DNA of 64,000 nucleotides from Trissonchulus latispiculum (taxonomy: Eukaryota > Nematoda > Enoplea > Enoplida > Ironidae), in contig JASAND010017631.1 in the NCBI GenBank assembly GCA_030248195.1, positions 1 to 64,000 on the forward strand, read 5' to 3'. How positions within the stretch are numbered: the stretch's first letter is position 1; every line of letters starts with the position of its first letter. Both the position numbers and the translations under genes were made by a program. The notes below the pieces were generated by a model. It had not been told where the DNA came from. It was given only the letters and a program-made list of their open reading frames with translations, and made no database searches. Below are positions 24,258 through 35,247 of the stretch, one piece after another.

Positions 24258-25009
24258 CTTACAGTTAACATTATCTAAGTTTTACTGTCGTCTGTTTCTT
24301 GATTGTACGTATATCACGCCTTCACATACTGATTGTATTTATGAATTAGATTGCTTGTTTTAAAGTGTATTAATTATGTTAGTATATGTATGTGCATGTA
24401 CTGTAGAAGTACGAGGTGTTTCTTAATTGTTGAATATTTGAAAGGGCGGAATCAATACGTCGTTCGTCGTTCTTGCTGTCATAAGTTTTGTATTTAATGA
24501 TGTGCTGCAGCAACCACACTACTTTTGAGTCCCAGTCCGTCAGTTCATAAAAGTTCGAGTGCCGGGTATACTCGGTGCGCTAAGATGGACCCCTGCCCAC
24601 TGTAGCATTGTAATCAACTCTCCAACGGGGTTACTTTCGAAATGTCAAATTAAATTCATTTTTGACGTTCCGATAGCCAGCTCCGGCCAGAACTCCAAAG
24701 CAGATATATTGCTATGCCGTGCACATCACTAACCGATATTTGCTAAATATTAGTTAGGGATTTATGAGTGTTATTAGTGTTACTTCTACCTGTATGTATT
24801 ATGTTGCAATTTCTAAAGCTAGGTTCTGGCAATTTGTCGTGTTACTATTCAAAGTTAATCGAGCATTTGGTTCCAAACATATGTTGGAGGTGGATTTGCT
24901 GATGTTTCTCGTTTTATGGTCAAATTTCGCACAGGAAAACGGGAAAGCGGCTTTTAGTGTTGGTGCATGGTGAGTTGCCGTTCCGGGAAGTGAGATCCAG
25001 TTTTGGGGG
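24258..25009. other. USP 3' flank, no gene seen
   Basis: This AT-rich stretch follows the USP stop codon and presumably includes its 3' UTR; the first possible poly(A) signals are weak. No convincing ORF, RNA gene or repeat structure was recognised. Confidence 0.4.
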
Positions 25010-25519
25010 ATTCCAGATCTTTGTTGTTGTTATTGCCGGGCTACTCAGCCAAGAGGCTATATGAGGGCGCTAACCTTTGTCTCTCCCCATCAGTCATAGC
25101 TAGTATGACTCTCGCTTCGTCGCCTGAATGCTGTCCCACAATGGGAAGCTGGAGCAGACACCTTGGCCTTTCGGAGTACATGACTCGTTTGCACCCAACA
25201 CTCCCTCGCAGGAGGTAGGCGGACCACATTACAGAAGTGCTGGTATATCCCATGGGGGGTACCTTCCACCGGGAACTCCGCGCCCTACTCTTGACGATAA
25301 GAGGATTAAGGGTTCTTTAGCGTGCACTACCCCCAGCAAGGCAGCACACGGGCCCACCAATTTAACGCCTCATCCGACCGGCGGAGCAGTGACCTACGTT
25401 TCTTGCTCAAGGAAACAATGTAACGTCATTATGGCTAAGGCGGGAATCGAACATCGGACCTTTGGATCCGAAGTCCGGCGCCTTAACCATTCGGCTACAC
25501 GGTCACATTCCAGATCTTT
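25010..25519 (-). mobile_element. Full-length tRNA-derived SINE with 13-bp target duplication
   Basis: The element (25023-25506, minus strand) is bounded by ATTCCAGATCTTT at 25010-25022 and 25507-25519. Its 5' head (25506-25431) looks like a tRNA: GTAGCCGAATGGTTAAGGCG as D arm/box A and GTTCGATTCCC as box B, with an anticodon region GACTTCGGAT suggesting tRNA-Arg (TCG). The stems are imperfect, so it is not a working tRNA. The ~400-bp body is GC-richer than its surroundings, and the 3' tail is an (AAC)n run. Short exact duplications indicate LINE-driven insertion. Confidence 0.85.
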
Positions 25520-26017
25520 CTTCTAGCCTAGCAGTTCTATGTACAGAATAGGGCTGGGTTTTCTTTTTCAGTTTGCGGATTTAAGGCTGAATTGTGATAT
25601 TATGCATTTTGAGAAATTGTCTATCTACATTATTATATTATTATGTCTTCCTGTTTTTTTTTAATTATTTATTCACTCCTTTTGTTTCTGTCGAATTATT
25701 GGTTTATTTGAATCGTTGCATACTCATATTTTGAGCTTTATATGCTTTTTTCCTATTATTTGTTTGGTTGCTTAGTTGTTATATAGTGAGTTATCTGTTT
25801 GTTTTTGTTAATGCAGTTAGTTACCGTTTTGCTTCATGTTTTCTATTTAAAATTTAAGATCGTTTGAATGTAACTGTCTGTTGTATTGTTTTATTGTATT
25901 GTAGTGGCTATTAAAGTGCTATGGGTGTCGGAGTCTCCTATAACACTTCTTTAATAATATCTAGCTGGTTATCCTTTATATTGTAAAGTTTGCCGTGATA
26001 GATTAGGAATAATTATT

Positions 26018-26483
26018 GGATCTTTTCCACAATATCCTCCCAAGCCCAAATAAAGTTTAACGACTCAGCCAATTTTCTTAATACTTTGAAGGTAGGTTAC
26101 TGGATGCCTCCTGATTACAAAATCGTAAAACATTTCAAAAATTCAAAAATTTTTAAGTTTTGAATTTTACGTTCATCAGGTCGAATTGAATACGTTGATC
26201 ATTTTTCATCCTTGCAGTGAAAATACATTCTCCGTTCGCTACAGATGTTAAAGTTTGGAGATCAAAGGCAAACGCAGCCTAACCTGCAATTTAATTATTT
26301 TCCTTTGATCTGCAAACATTTAGCAGCTGTAGGAACGGAGAATACATTTCGAGAAGTTACTGCAAGGAATGAAAATGATCAGCGTGTTCGATTCTACTTG
26401 ATAAAATAAACAAATTCAAAATTTTAAATTATTGGCCTAATCGTTAACTTTATTTAGGCTGGGGCATATTGTGGAAAAGATCC
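26018..26483. mobile_element. 466-bp foldback
   Basis: GGATCTTTTCCACAATAT at the left is mirrored at the right end, and homology continues inward (TCCTTGCAGTGAAAATACATTC against the inverted copy near 26340-26370). The centre is near 26290. Non-coding. Confidence 0.7.
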
Positions 26484-26959
26484 TATTTATTTTCTATAAT
26501 TTTTTATAAATAACTATAATTAATCTGTTTGATGGAGATTCTCAACCTATCTCCATTGTTTTGTGTGGTTGTGGTCCTGAATGGTTCTTGCTTTTTTAAT
26601 TGTAGCTCTTGAATATGTGTGCAGTTTATGTATCATAATAATAGTTTGTAAATGATGAAGTTTGTATTAATTTGGTTTCGTTTACTTACTGGTTGTAAAT
26701 GAGAGAGTCTTGTAACTGCGGTTTATGTTATTTATGTAGATAGTTGCTTATGTAATTTAAATTGGCTGCTGTATCATTTGGTGTGTGCATGCTAATGCTA
26801 CAATATGAAAGCTGTTATTTAAGATTAAAATGGCATTCTTATCAAACTAATAATTAGACCAAGAATGCATATTTGCACTGTATATAAAAAGAAAGATTGC
26901 GTAACAGAGCTCCGACCACAAATCCGAATGTTTCCCCGTTTAGTGGGTGTGCTCTTTCA

Positions 26960-27292
26960 TTCCTTGGCAATTTTTTATGGGGGGGAGACTTCATGGAGGC
27001 TCCCCATCGATAGGGGGCTTACCCAAAATGGGGGCATATTTGCAGAAAATTTCGAATTTTTGTGGGTTTTATGGGTAAGCTGCTAAAAATTGCTAAAAAC
27101 AGACTTATTTAGGTGTTTTTTAATTTAAAATAGTGAAAAGTTTGGTGAAAATCCGGCTCGGAAAATTTTTTGAAAATTTAGGGTAAAAATGGTAGAATTT
27201 GGCAGTTTTTCGGGTTATGGTGGCTTTTCATGGGGGGGGACGTCGCCGAATGGGGGCAGCTCCCTTCCCCCACTAGGGATAAGCCAGGTGTG
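26960..27292. mobile_element. G-tract family element
   Basis: The right end CTAGGGATAAGCCAGG is the reverse complement of the left end of the copy at 17513. The core has TTGCTAAAAAC and AATCCGGCTCGG motifs. G runs near 26980 and 27232. The left terminus is eroded. Confidence 0.5.
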
Positions 27293-27421
27293 GGGTCGAC
27301 AAATATACTCCTTCCCCGTTTGGGAGGGGGATAGCCAAAGGAGGAGTTTGGTGAGGGGGTGGGAAGACTGGGAAGTGGCCAACAGGCAATCATTGCGGTG
27401 ACCTCTTCTCGGGGGGGGGCT

Positions 27422-27774
27422 CCTCTTCAGTGTATTACGTAACGAACGGTGCTCCTACCAGAATGCGCAAATGTTTACCTGTTTTACGGGGAGGGGTGGA
27501 GGGGGGATCCACAAGCACACTCCTCCCCGTTTGTTGGGGAGTAGTCAAATCAGCAGCCAATCAGGCTCAGCCAATCTTAGCCTGGATCCGATCAGCCCCC
27601 TCCCCTGTTGTCGATCCCCCATCTAACTGGGTTCTCTTGGTTAGCCGCCCCCCACCACCACCAAACGGGGAGGGGGCATGGTTGTCGGGCTCCTCCCCTA
27701 CCAAACTGGAGCACATTCGCGTATTGTGCTCGGAGCAAGAGCACCGTTCATTACGTCGCACTGCACTGAAGAGG
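27422..27774. mobile_element. GC-rich foldback
   Basis: CCTCTTCAGTG (27422-27432) and CACTGAAGAGG (27764-27774) are inverted, followed inward by AACGGTGCTC / GAGCACCGTT. The interior has CTCCCC / GGGGAG runs in opposite orientations. The 151-codon open frame across it ends in TA-repeat-encoded residues and is not a gene. Confidence 0.6.
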
Positions 27775-27791
27775 ATCTTTCTCACTCTTCT

Positions 27792-27792
<1 letters not shown>

Positions 27793-27861
<69 letters not shown>
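27793..27861. repeat. (TA)n microsatellite
   Basis: An uninterrupted TA dinucleotide run of about 68 bp. It separates the preceding foldback from a lone PalA right end (27868-27880). Confidence 0.95.
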
Positions 27862-27864
<3 letters not shown>

Positions 27865-27887
27865 CAATTATGTACTCTTGATTAGAC

Positions 27888-28278
27888 CAAGAGTACATAA
27901 TACATAAGAGTGTGACAAGCGTCACACTCTATATGATCAGCTCGAGAGCCATGCTCTGCGCGCTAACGCCCCCCCCGCAATTACGTACCTAGTGGACCCC
28001 CCGCAAATCAGTACCTAGTACGCAATTGCGTATGTTCACTCGTTGCTGCAGTATGCCATTTATGGTGACCCCCCCGCAAATGTGACCTATCATTAGACAT
28101 TGAAAAGTGAACATACTCAATTTTTTACTTTTTACTACATTTTTACTGATTTGCGGGGGGGGGTCCACTAGGTACGCAATTGCGGGGGGGCGTGGGCCGT
28201 TAGCGCGCAGAGCATGCCTCTCGAGCTGATTACATAGAGTGTGACGCTTGTCACACTCTTATGTATTATGTACTCTTG
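27888..28278. mobile_element. PalA copy 2 (391 bp)
   Basis: It starts CAAGAGTACATAATA and ends TATTATGTACTCTTG, with the 7-bp duplication ATTAGAC at 27881-27887 and 28279-28285. Each terminus folds on itself through AGAGTGTGAC AAGC GTCACACTCT-type hairpins. The interior carries GCGCGCTAACG/CGTTAGCGCGC and CCCCCCGCAA motifs. A further PalA right end lies just outside at 27868-27880. Confidence 0.85.
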
Positions 28279-28794
28279 ATTAGACTTAGGTAGTGGCTCT
28301 TTTAGTGCATGCATCCTTAATGATACTTTTTGTTCACAAATTCACAAGATTGTAATGATGATTTTGAGATAGGAACATCATTATGTTTGAATCAGTAATA
28401 AAACGTCAGATTAGATTCTTGGCTATAGTTAGGTTCTGGCTGCATTTTGTGGATTTACATAATGTTTGTGTTTCCAATATTTAATTTCAAATATTCTAAC
28501 ATGCCTGGTTATGATTTATCAAAGTTTTTACAAGGGTGTTTTTGTATACTACGAATGTTAATAATAAAATGCCAACGTACATCGTAAGTTCCAATAGCTA
28601 AAAAATGATCGCAATTTGGCAACAACGTTTTTCAAGTAGCTTATTGGGTCGTATCTGATTGGAATTTGGAAAATGTCGGTCCATACGTCCCAATAGTTTG
28701 CCTTTGAGCCTTCAAAGTTCAAAGTAAATTTCAAACCAATAGTGCCTTGCAAATTATAGTTACTTAAAGTGGTAGTTCCATTAGCGGAATTGTC

Positions 28795-29394
28795 GGGTCT
28801 TGTCTCGTTTACCCCCCCAGTACTCAAAATCCTTAAAACTTGACCAAATGAGCTAAAATTTGGTGTGGGTATGTTTTCGACCACGCTGAGTTCAAATATC
28901 GCAGAATTTTTCGATTTCGCGAAATTCGAAATTTTTCGATTTCTAAGAGGGGACCAAGGGAAACCGAAAAATTTTTTGTCTTCGATTTTGCTGAAAAGAT
29001 GTATATAGGGGTTTTCGGGGTCGTAGAACACGAATCTGAAGTCCGTTTTTTGATTCAGCTTTACGTTCGCTCAGTATAAGCTTACATCTTAAGCTTAAAG
29101 CTTTAGCTTATACTGAGCGAACGGAAAGCTGAATCGAAAAACGGACTTCAGATTCGTGTTCTACGACCCCGAAAACCCCTATATACATCTTTTCAGCAAA
29201 ATCGAAGACAAAAAATTTTTCGGTTTCCCTTGGTCCCCCCTTAGAAATCGAAAAATTTCGAATTTCGCGAAATCGAAAAATTTTGCGATATTTGAACTCA
29301 GCGTGGTCGAAAACATACCCACACCAAATTTTAGCTCATTTGGTCAAGTTTTAAGGATTTTGAGTACTGGGGGGGGGTAAACGAGACAAGACCC
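28795..29394. mobile_element. 600-bp palindromic hAT-like element
   Basis: Ends GGGTCTTGTCTCGTTTACCC and its reverse complement, exact 8-bp duplication GAATTGTC at 28787-28794 and 29395-29402. The two ~280-bp arms are nearly identical and separated by a ~35-bp AAGCTTA-rich centre (29072-29106). The mirrored open frames in both arms are a result of the palindrome. Confidence 0.85.
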
Positions 29395-29477
29395 GAATTG
29401 TCTACATATATATAATCTTGGTATGGATGAAGCGATTTTGACAAAAACTTAGATCAACCAAGTTTGGTTTGCAGTTA

Positions 29478-30658
29478 TCTTTGCACAAACCCTTGTGTCG
29501 GAGTCAGAGAGCGCATAATTGGCTGACTACCATCATGGCTTTGCGCATACGGCAAATAATCAAACAAATTTATTTAAACTTTATATGATAAATTTGACTC
29601 GGCCGCTTGAAAGAGCACAAAAATAGCTTTAATAAAGATGTGCATACATATCTCCTATGTACGTGGTTTCTATCAAAAGATTACCGATGGTTTTAGGTCG
29701 AAGCCTAGTAGTCAAGTTGGCCATTTAGTTAAATAGCTAAACATTTTAGCCATTAAGTTATACGACTAGCCCAGTTCTAAAGCACAGCGTGTTTGACTAC
29801 TTGGCCAAAAGACTCGCAATAATTTAGCCATTTAGTAAATGATCCTACCCCAGTGTCTTAGCCATTTAGTGAAATGGCCAGCAGTTCATAGCCTACATGG
29901 CAAGTGACAGTTGACGACTATTTATTGACGATCAAACTTTAGTTACTACTTAATATTACTTAATATCACTTAATAACTTAATATTATTGAAATGCAAATT
30001 AGCGTCGGTCGACTTTTTAGTTTTTTGTAAGTAACAACAAGGTAATAGTTAGGAATCCATAATAAATTTTAAATCTTGAAAAAATAAAAAATTTTATTTT
30101 TCAAAATTGTCCATGCCTTCCTGAATATTACTTAAAAGCACTGAAAAGTCTACTACCTTGCATTATAATGCTAAGTTATATGTATTTGCAATTAAGTAGT
30201 AACTAAAGTATGATCGTCAATAAATAGTCATTACCTGTCATTTGACAACTAGGCTACGAGCTTCTGGCCATTTAACTAAATGGCTAAAACATTGTAGCCG
30301 TTTTACTTAATGGCTAAAATACAGCGAGTTTGGCCAAGTAGTCAAACACACTGCCTTTTACAACTGAGCTATCCATTTGACTAGGTAAATGGCTAAAATG
30401 TTTAGCCATTTAATTAAATGGCTAATTTGACTACTAGGCTTCGACATAAAACCATCGGTAACCTTTTGATAGAAACCACGTACATAAGAGATATATAGGT
30501 ATGTATGCACATCTTATTAAAGCTATTTTTGTGCTCTTTCAAATTTATCATATAAAGTTTAAATAAAGATGTTTGATTATTTGCCGTATGGGCAAAGCTA
30601 AGATGGTAGTCAGCCAATTATACGCTCTCTGACTCTGACACAAGGGTTTGTGCAAAGA
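29478..30658. mobile_element. 1.18-kb palindrome with TA at both ends (Tc1/mariner-like MITE)
   Basis: The ends TCTTTGCACAAACCC and its reverse complement are flanked by TA (29476-29477, 30659-30660). Homology between arms covers about 29478-29830 and 30270-30658, and the central ~300 bp are also an inverted repeat (GACTATTTATTGACGATCA mirrored near 30210). The arms contain repeated TAGCCATTTAG(T/C)TAAATGGC motifs. No transposase. Confidence 0.75.
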
Positions 30659-30824
30659 TATTTATATTAGATATATTATTATATTATTCATATATTTATA
30701 CATACATATTAATGATTTACGTTGACCGTTTGCACACGCAATGTGAAGTAGGAATAGTTTATCCGAAAATTGAATCCATTGGGATTTTGATATTGTTATT
30801 GTGTTACTTATGTCTATGTGTTAC

Positions 30825-30886
30825 CAAGAGTACATAATAACTAAGAGTGTGACGCTTGTCACATTCTTAGTTATTATGTACTCTTG
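30825..30886. mobile_element. PalA copy 3: 62-bp minimal hairpin
   Basis: CAAGAGTACATAATAACTAA and its inverted partner surround an AGAGTGTGAC/GTCACATTCT stem and a 4-nt GCTT loop, so the element is essentially one hairpin. Flanks are GTGTTAC (30818-30824) and GTATTAC (30887-30893), 6 of 7 identical. Confidence 0.85.
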
Positions 30887-30893
30887 GTATTAC

Positions 30894-31382
30894 CGAAAAC
30901 ACTATGCAGCTGATTGCAAGCATTGCAAATTCCCAGACTCTTCACTGTTTCTATAAACCTTTACCAAATTTTGCAGAAATGGTTTACGTCAGCATACGCT
31001 CAGGCAGCTTTCTTTGTTTTTGGAAAAACACTAATTAAATTTTTTAATGCATTTTCTTTTCTGTAGGCGGCAAGCCAGCCCCTGCAGTAGGGCAGCTGAT
31101 TTGATTCAGAACGTGATGAAGAACAAATGTGCCTAATTTCATGACGATTCATTTAGGTTTTAGTTAACAACAGTAGCTGCGCAAGGTCCATGCCAGTAGT
31201 TGTACTACCACCTTAACAATGCGAAACTAGCCTATAGTTCGGATCCAGGACCAATCTCGGGGACCTTTCTGGATGGAAATTTCTCATCATAAAAGATTGA
31301 AAATACTTCCGTTTAACTGCGAGCTAAGCTATATACTTTACTTTTAGTACTCAACCGTAACTTGCTTGCTGCGTCGGTCTTC
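30894..31382. other. Unassigned spacer
   Basis: Moderately AT-rich. Two acceptor-like TTTTGCAG and TTCTGTAG sequences (30975, 31067) occur, but no exon with matching donor or recognisable protein was found. Confidence 0.3.
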
Positions 31383-31390
31383 ATTACTAC

Positions 31391-34349
31391 TAGAGTTGGG
31401 ACCGGTTCCAATTTTCAAAACCGGTTCCGGTTCCGGTTCTAGAGTACCGGTTCCGGTTCCGGTTCCGGTTCCGGTTCTAGCTTCCGGTTCCCGGTTCCAA
31501 GTACAAAATTCGTAGTTACATTTTAACATTATTTAATATTGGATGCAGGCCCCCCAGCAAGGGTTATACAATCAAAATTATAAAGTAATACTGCAAAACA
31601 ATTGGAATAGGTAATGCGATAATAACCAACTGGGTTAAACTTTTTTGTTTACTTAGAATTTTAAAGTTTTTGCCTTACCTTGAATTTGCTCCATTACTAA
31701 TGCTGTTACTATATGCACAACATACACTAAAACTTGTAAAAAAATTAAAACTTTAGTATGGTCGAGCAAATTGTTTCGATAATTCACGGTGAGATTCTAC
31801 TGTGCATCTAAATGCAGACAGCGCCTTCTGAACAGAATCTTGTAAACTGCACAACGTTTCAGTAAAACATGCTGAGAATTGAGATATACTGGAGCTTAAA
31901 TTTTTATTTCTTTAAAAAGAGTACAGACTCAGAAGCAAATAGTTTCCAAAACATTTAAATGCATTTAAAATATTTAAAAGCTGAAAGCCAAATTGGAAAG
32001 AAGAACATATATATTAAAGTTATATTTAACGAGGAAATGTACAGTCGCTTGATTACACAAAATAGCTAACAGATACTTCTACATGCTGTTCCACTATTTG
32101 AACTTTGATTGACTTTCGTCTCCGTTGCCGATAGCTTAAAAATAAGAAAATATATAAGTACTCAACTTTCGAAGTTTTCTACTCCTCTAAAATTTACTAT
32201 TTTTAAAAAATGTTGCTTAAATCTTGCGTGCTGACAACACCACCTTTCATTTACCAATTTTTTGAGAAGATATTCTCAATTTCCGACTACATCCCATCGA
32301 GCTCTCATTTTTTCTATGAGGTTGATATTCAAATATGTAAGCTGGTTAAAGTTTTCAGTCGGCGATGTATCGTTCACGTCTGAACGAAAGTGCCCGTCTT
32401 TCATCAACTACAATTGGAATTTTCGAACAGAAAATTTCAAAAATTCGTTAAAATTAATTTAGAGACATTTTCACAACTGCATTTTGTAATACACACAAAA
32501 TTACTTAACAAAATTTGAAAAATCAGAAGCATGAAAACAAAAAATTACGAAATTCCTTCCAGAATAAAGGAAGTAGAAATTTTCCCTTACAATATATACA
32601 TGTTCCTAATTTTTCAAGTATGTTTAACATTTAATTTTTGTCTTAACAGACGGGATAATGTCACTAGTCTTGATTCAAAGAAACATTTGAAATTTTTCTT
32701 AATTCTATGCCTCGGCTTGAGTGAAACCTGAAACGTGCCTCGATCGCCTGAAAAGGGGAAGCGGTGAGTTTGTGTCACCTTCAGTGGAAGTTGAAGCTGT
32801 CGTTGTCAGTTTAGGGCAGTGTTGACGAATGGGATGGGATCCCATGGGATCCCATGGGATGGGATGGGATGGGATGGGATGGGATTCAGATCTCGTCCCA
32901 TATGGGATGGTGGGATTACTTGGGACTGAATCCGCTTTCACAGTGGAATACCAAAATTTTGCATTTTGAATTTTAACTTTTGACAATTGTTTCAAAATTA
33001 TAAAAATTTCTAGATGCATCCATATTATATATTGAGCTGTTTTTGCCCGAACCAAGATTTCGACATTGGATTTGACTACAGTTATTTGCCGAGTCTACTG
33101 CTGCCTGAACGTGTAAGATTAACAGCTCCTAGCGCAATTCATTTTAACTCGCAATTTTGACTCGCAATTCATGAAATTATTTTGCATCACCGACTGAAAT
33201 GTAATTAAAACCTCTTCTAAACAACTCTAAGAGATGGATACTGGATTATTATATATCTCATAACCGGATATCCGCCTATTTTACCTGAATAGTAAATATC
33301 CAGCTATCGGGATATATTTAGCTAACCGCCTAGCATCTTTTGCGCTTTCCCTCCAGCCCTGGCTTTACATTTTTTGACCAATACTGGAGGCTGATGAATT
33401 AAAATTTATTTAATTTAAAAAATTTTTTAAAATTTTGAATCTAAGTTTGGTAAGGGGGGGCCAAGAGGAACCGAAACATTTTTTGAAAAAAATTTGCTGA
33501 AAGCTTGCATACAGGTGTTTGTGAGGCGATGAGAACGAATCTGAAATCCGTTTTCCGGTCTAGCTTTCGTTAGCTGACTGATTCAAATTTTAAAAACTTG
33601 ATAAAAGTTTGATAAGAGTTTCTTCATCAATTCTTCATTTGACAACGCTATAATATACTTGTCTGTTCAGATTTTTCGAAAAAACTAATCAACAGTGCAT
33701 AATACAAATTACAAGTTGAATGGCTTTATGCAGACACATACTCGTTAAATGAAGCAGTAATGGACTGATAAATAGTTGTTTGACTTTGTACTCAAATTTC
33801 AGCCGATGTGGGATAACATGGGATTATATTTGATTTTCCATAAGCAAGTGGGATGGGATGGGATGGAAAGAAAAATTTTCGAGTGGGATGGGATGGGATG
33901 ACCCTTCGAAAAAAATCCCATTCGTCAACTCTGGTTTAGGGTTTAAATTTATTCTATGGAGTGTCAGCTTCAGTTTCAGTTCCAACAGTTGTACCTTCAT
34001 TTCACGTTTAGTTTGAAACTCTTAATTATTATCAGTCTCATCCTACATATTTCGCCTTCAGGTCTAAATTTGCTTAGTTTCAGTTCAAACTAGATAATTA
34101 GTTTCAATTTCAGTCACTAGCTTGAAAAAGACAATATGAATGTCAACAGTGAATGGCAACCACAAAAACAAAATCCAGCTTTTGAAAATTTAAACTCCTG
34201 CAAAAAATTAGTTCAAGTCCATTTTTAAGAGTAGAACCGGCCGGTTCCAAATCCTACCGGTTCCGGTTCCGGTTCCGGTTCTAAAATTCTTTCCGGTTCG
34301 GTTCCGGTTCCGGTTCCAACCGGTTCTAGTGGAACCGGTCCCAACTCTA
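31391..34349. mobile_element. hAT-like element, 2.96 kb, with ACCGGTTCC arrays
   Basis: Ends TAGAGTTGGGACCGGTTCC and its reverse complement, exact 8-bp duplication ATTACTAC at 31383-31390 and 34350-34357. Both ends are followed by tandem CCGGTT / GGTTCCGGTTCC repeats (31410-31500, 34235-34340), a classic hAT subterminal arrangement. Small open frames inside do not resemble an hAT transposase. It is host to a second insertion at 32817-33933. Confidence 0.88.
32817..33933. mobile_element. Nested hAT-like element with (GGGAT)n ends
   Basis: Ends CAGTGTTGACGAATGGGAT and ATCCCATTCGTCAACTCTG, exact 8-bp duplication GTTTAGGG at 32809-32816 and 33934-33941. GGGAT repeats flank both ends (32826-32884, 33850-33900). 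The interior at about 33450-33580 contains a decayed half of the 28795-29394 family. No transposase frame seen. Confidence 0.88.
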
Positions 34350-35247
34350 ATTACTACTACAGCAGCCTGATGGGCTCAGGATCTATGCCAATACTGTTAA
34401 CGACCGCCTTCCGCTGGTATATATTACAATACTCTGTAATCGCTTTCGAAAACAGTTTTATCAACGAAAAGTCTCGAAACGTTAGTTTGTTAGTTTTGGT
34501 ATCTGTCTGCTCGACGTCTGGGATGATTGTTTTGTTGCAAATCTGTGTGGGTCAACAAAAATGTTTTAAAAACTTTAAAATTAAAAAAACATTGCTTGAG
34601 TTTTGGGGTGGCAAGCAGGCTAGGCAGTGTCGAATTTTCTATTTTATTACAGGTTTTTGCTTCCTGTTCAGGAGCGAACCACTCCTTTTACGAACACTAC
34701 GTCTGCAAAAACAAAGTATAGTAAACTGGTTACAAATTTAGGCGTTAAAATTAAGTAGTTGATAGATTTTTGTGTGGTTTAATGTGTAATTTGTTAGATT
34801 ATCCTGTTTTTCAGCCAGGCAAAAATGGTTACAGACGGTTAAAAACTACTCTTAAAGTACACGTTTGTAGTACGCATGAGCACAGAGTCGTGTCAAATCA
34901 GTACCTTCTTTTTGTTTCAGGCTAGGTCATAAATTTTAGCAGAAGTTGCAATCCCGGGTTATGTTTGGACAATTCTGCAAAAACGTTAAAACATCGCATT
35001 TGCAGATAAGTAAAACCAGATTAGTGTAAACTTTACAGTATGCCCTGACATTTAAGAGCGATCGTAAATTTGTCGTCAATTTTGTTGGAAAAAACAGGCC
35101 AAGCCCCTTTCCCCTCAAACTGTATTTAAATCGTCAGCGGAGCAATTACTTCAACATTTTGCTTTGCAAACGACCGCTCGACTTAGTCGCGCAACTCAGA
35201 ACCGAATTTTCGCATTCGCGTCCTTTGTTGTGCAACGAATCTGCGTA

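Noticed and set aside
25431..25506. Functional tRNA-Arg gene
   Set aside because: The acceptor and T stems pair poorly, and the sequence is the 5' head of a SINE bounded by a 13-bp target duplication.
25128..25526. 132-codon frame
   Set aside because: It lies entirely over the SINE, read opposite to the tRNA-like head. Coding is incidental.
27430..27885. 151-codon open frame
   Set aside because: It spans a GC-rich foldback and runs into the TA microsatellite, giving a long YIYI run. Not a plausible protein.
28558..29031. 157-codon minus-strand frame and its mirror at 29156-29380
   Set aside because: The same peptide appears on both strands because the region is a palindromic hAT-like element. 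No transposase features.
34370..34741. 123-codon frame after the hAT-like element
   Set aside because: It has hydrophobic stretches but no splice context, no recognisable family and no conserved motif.
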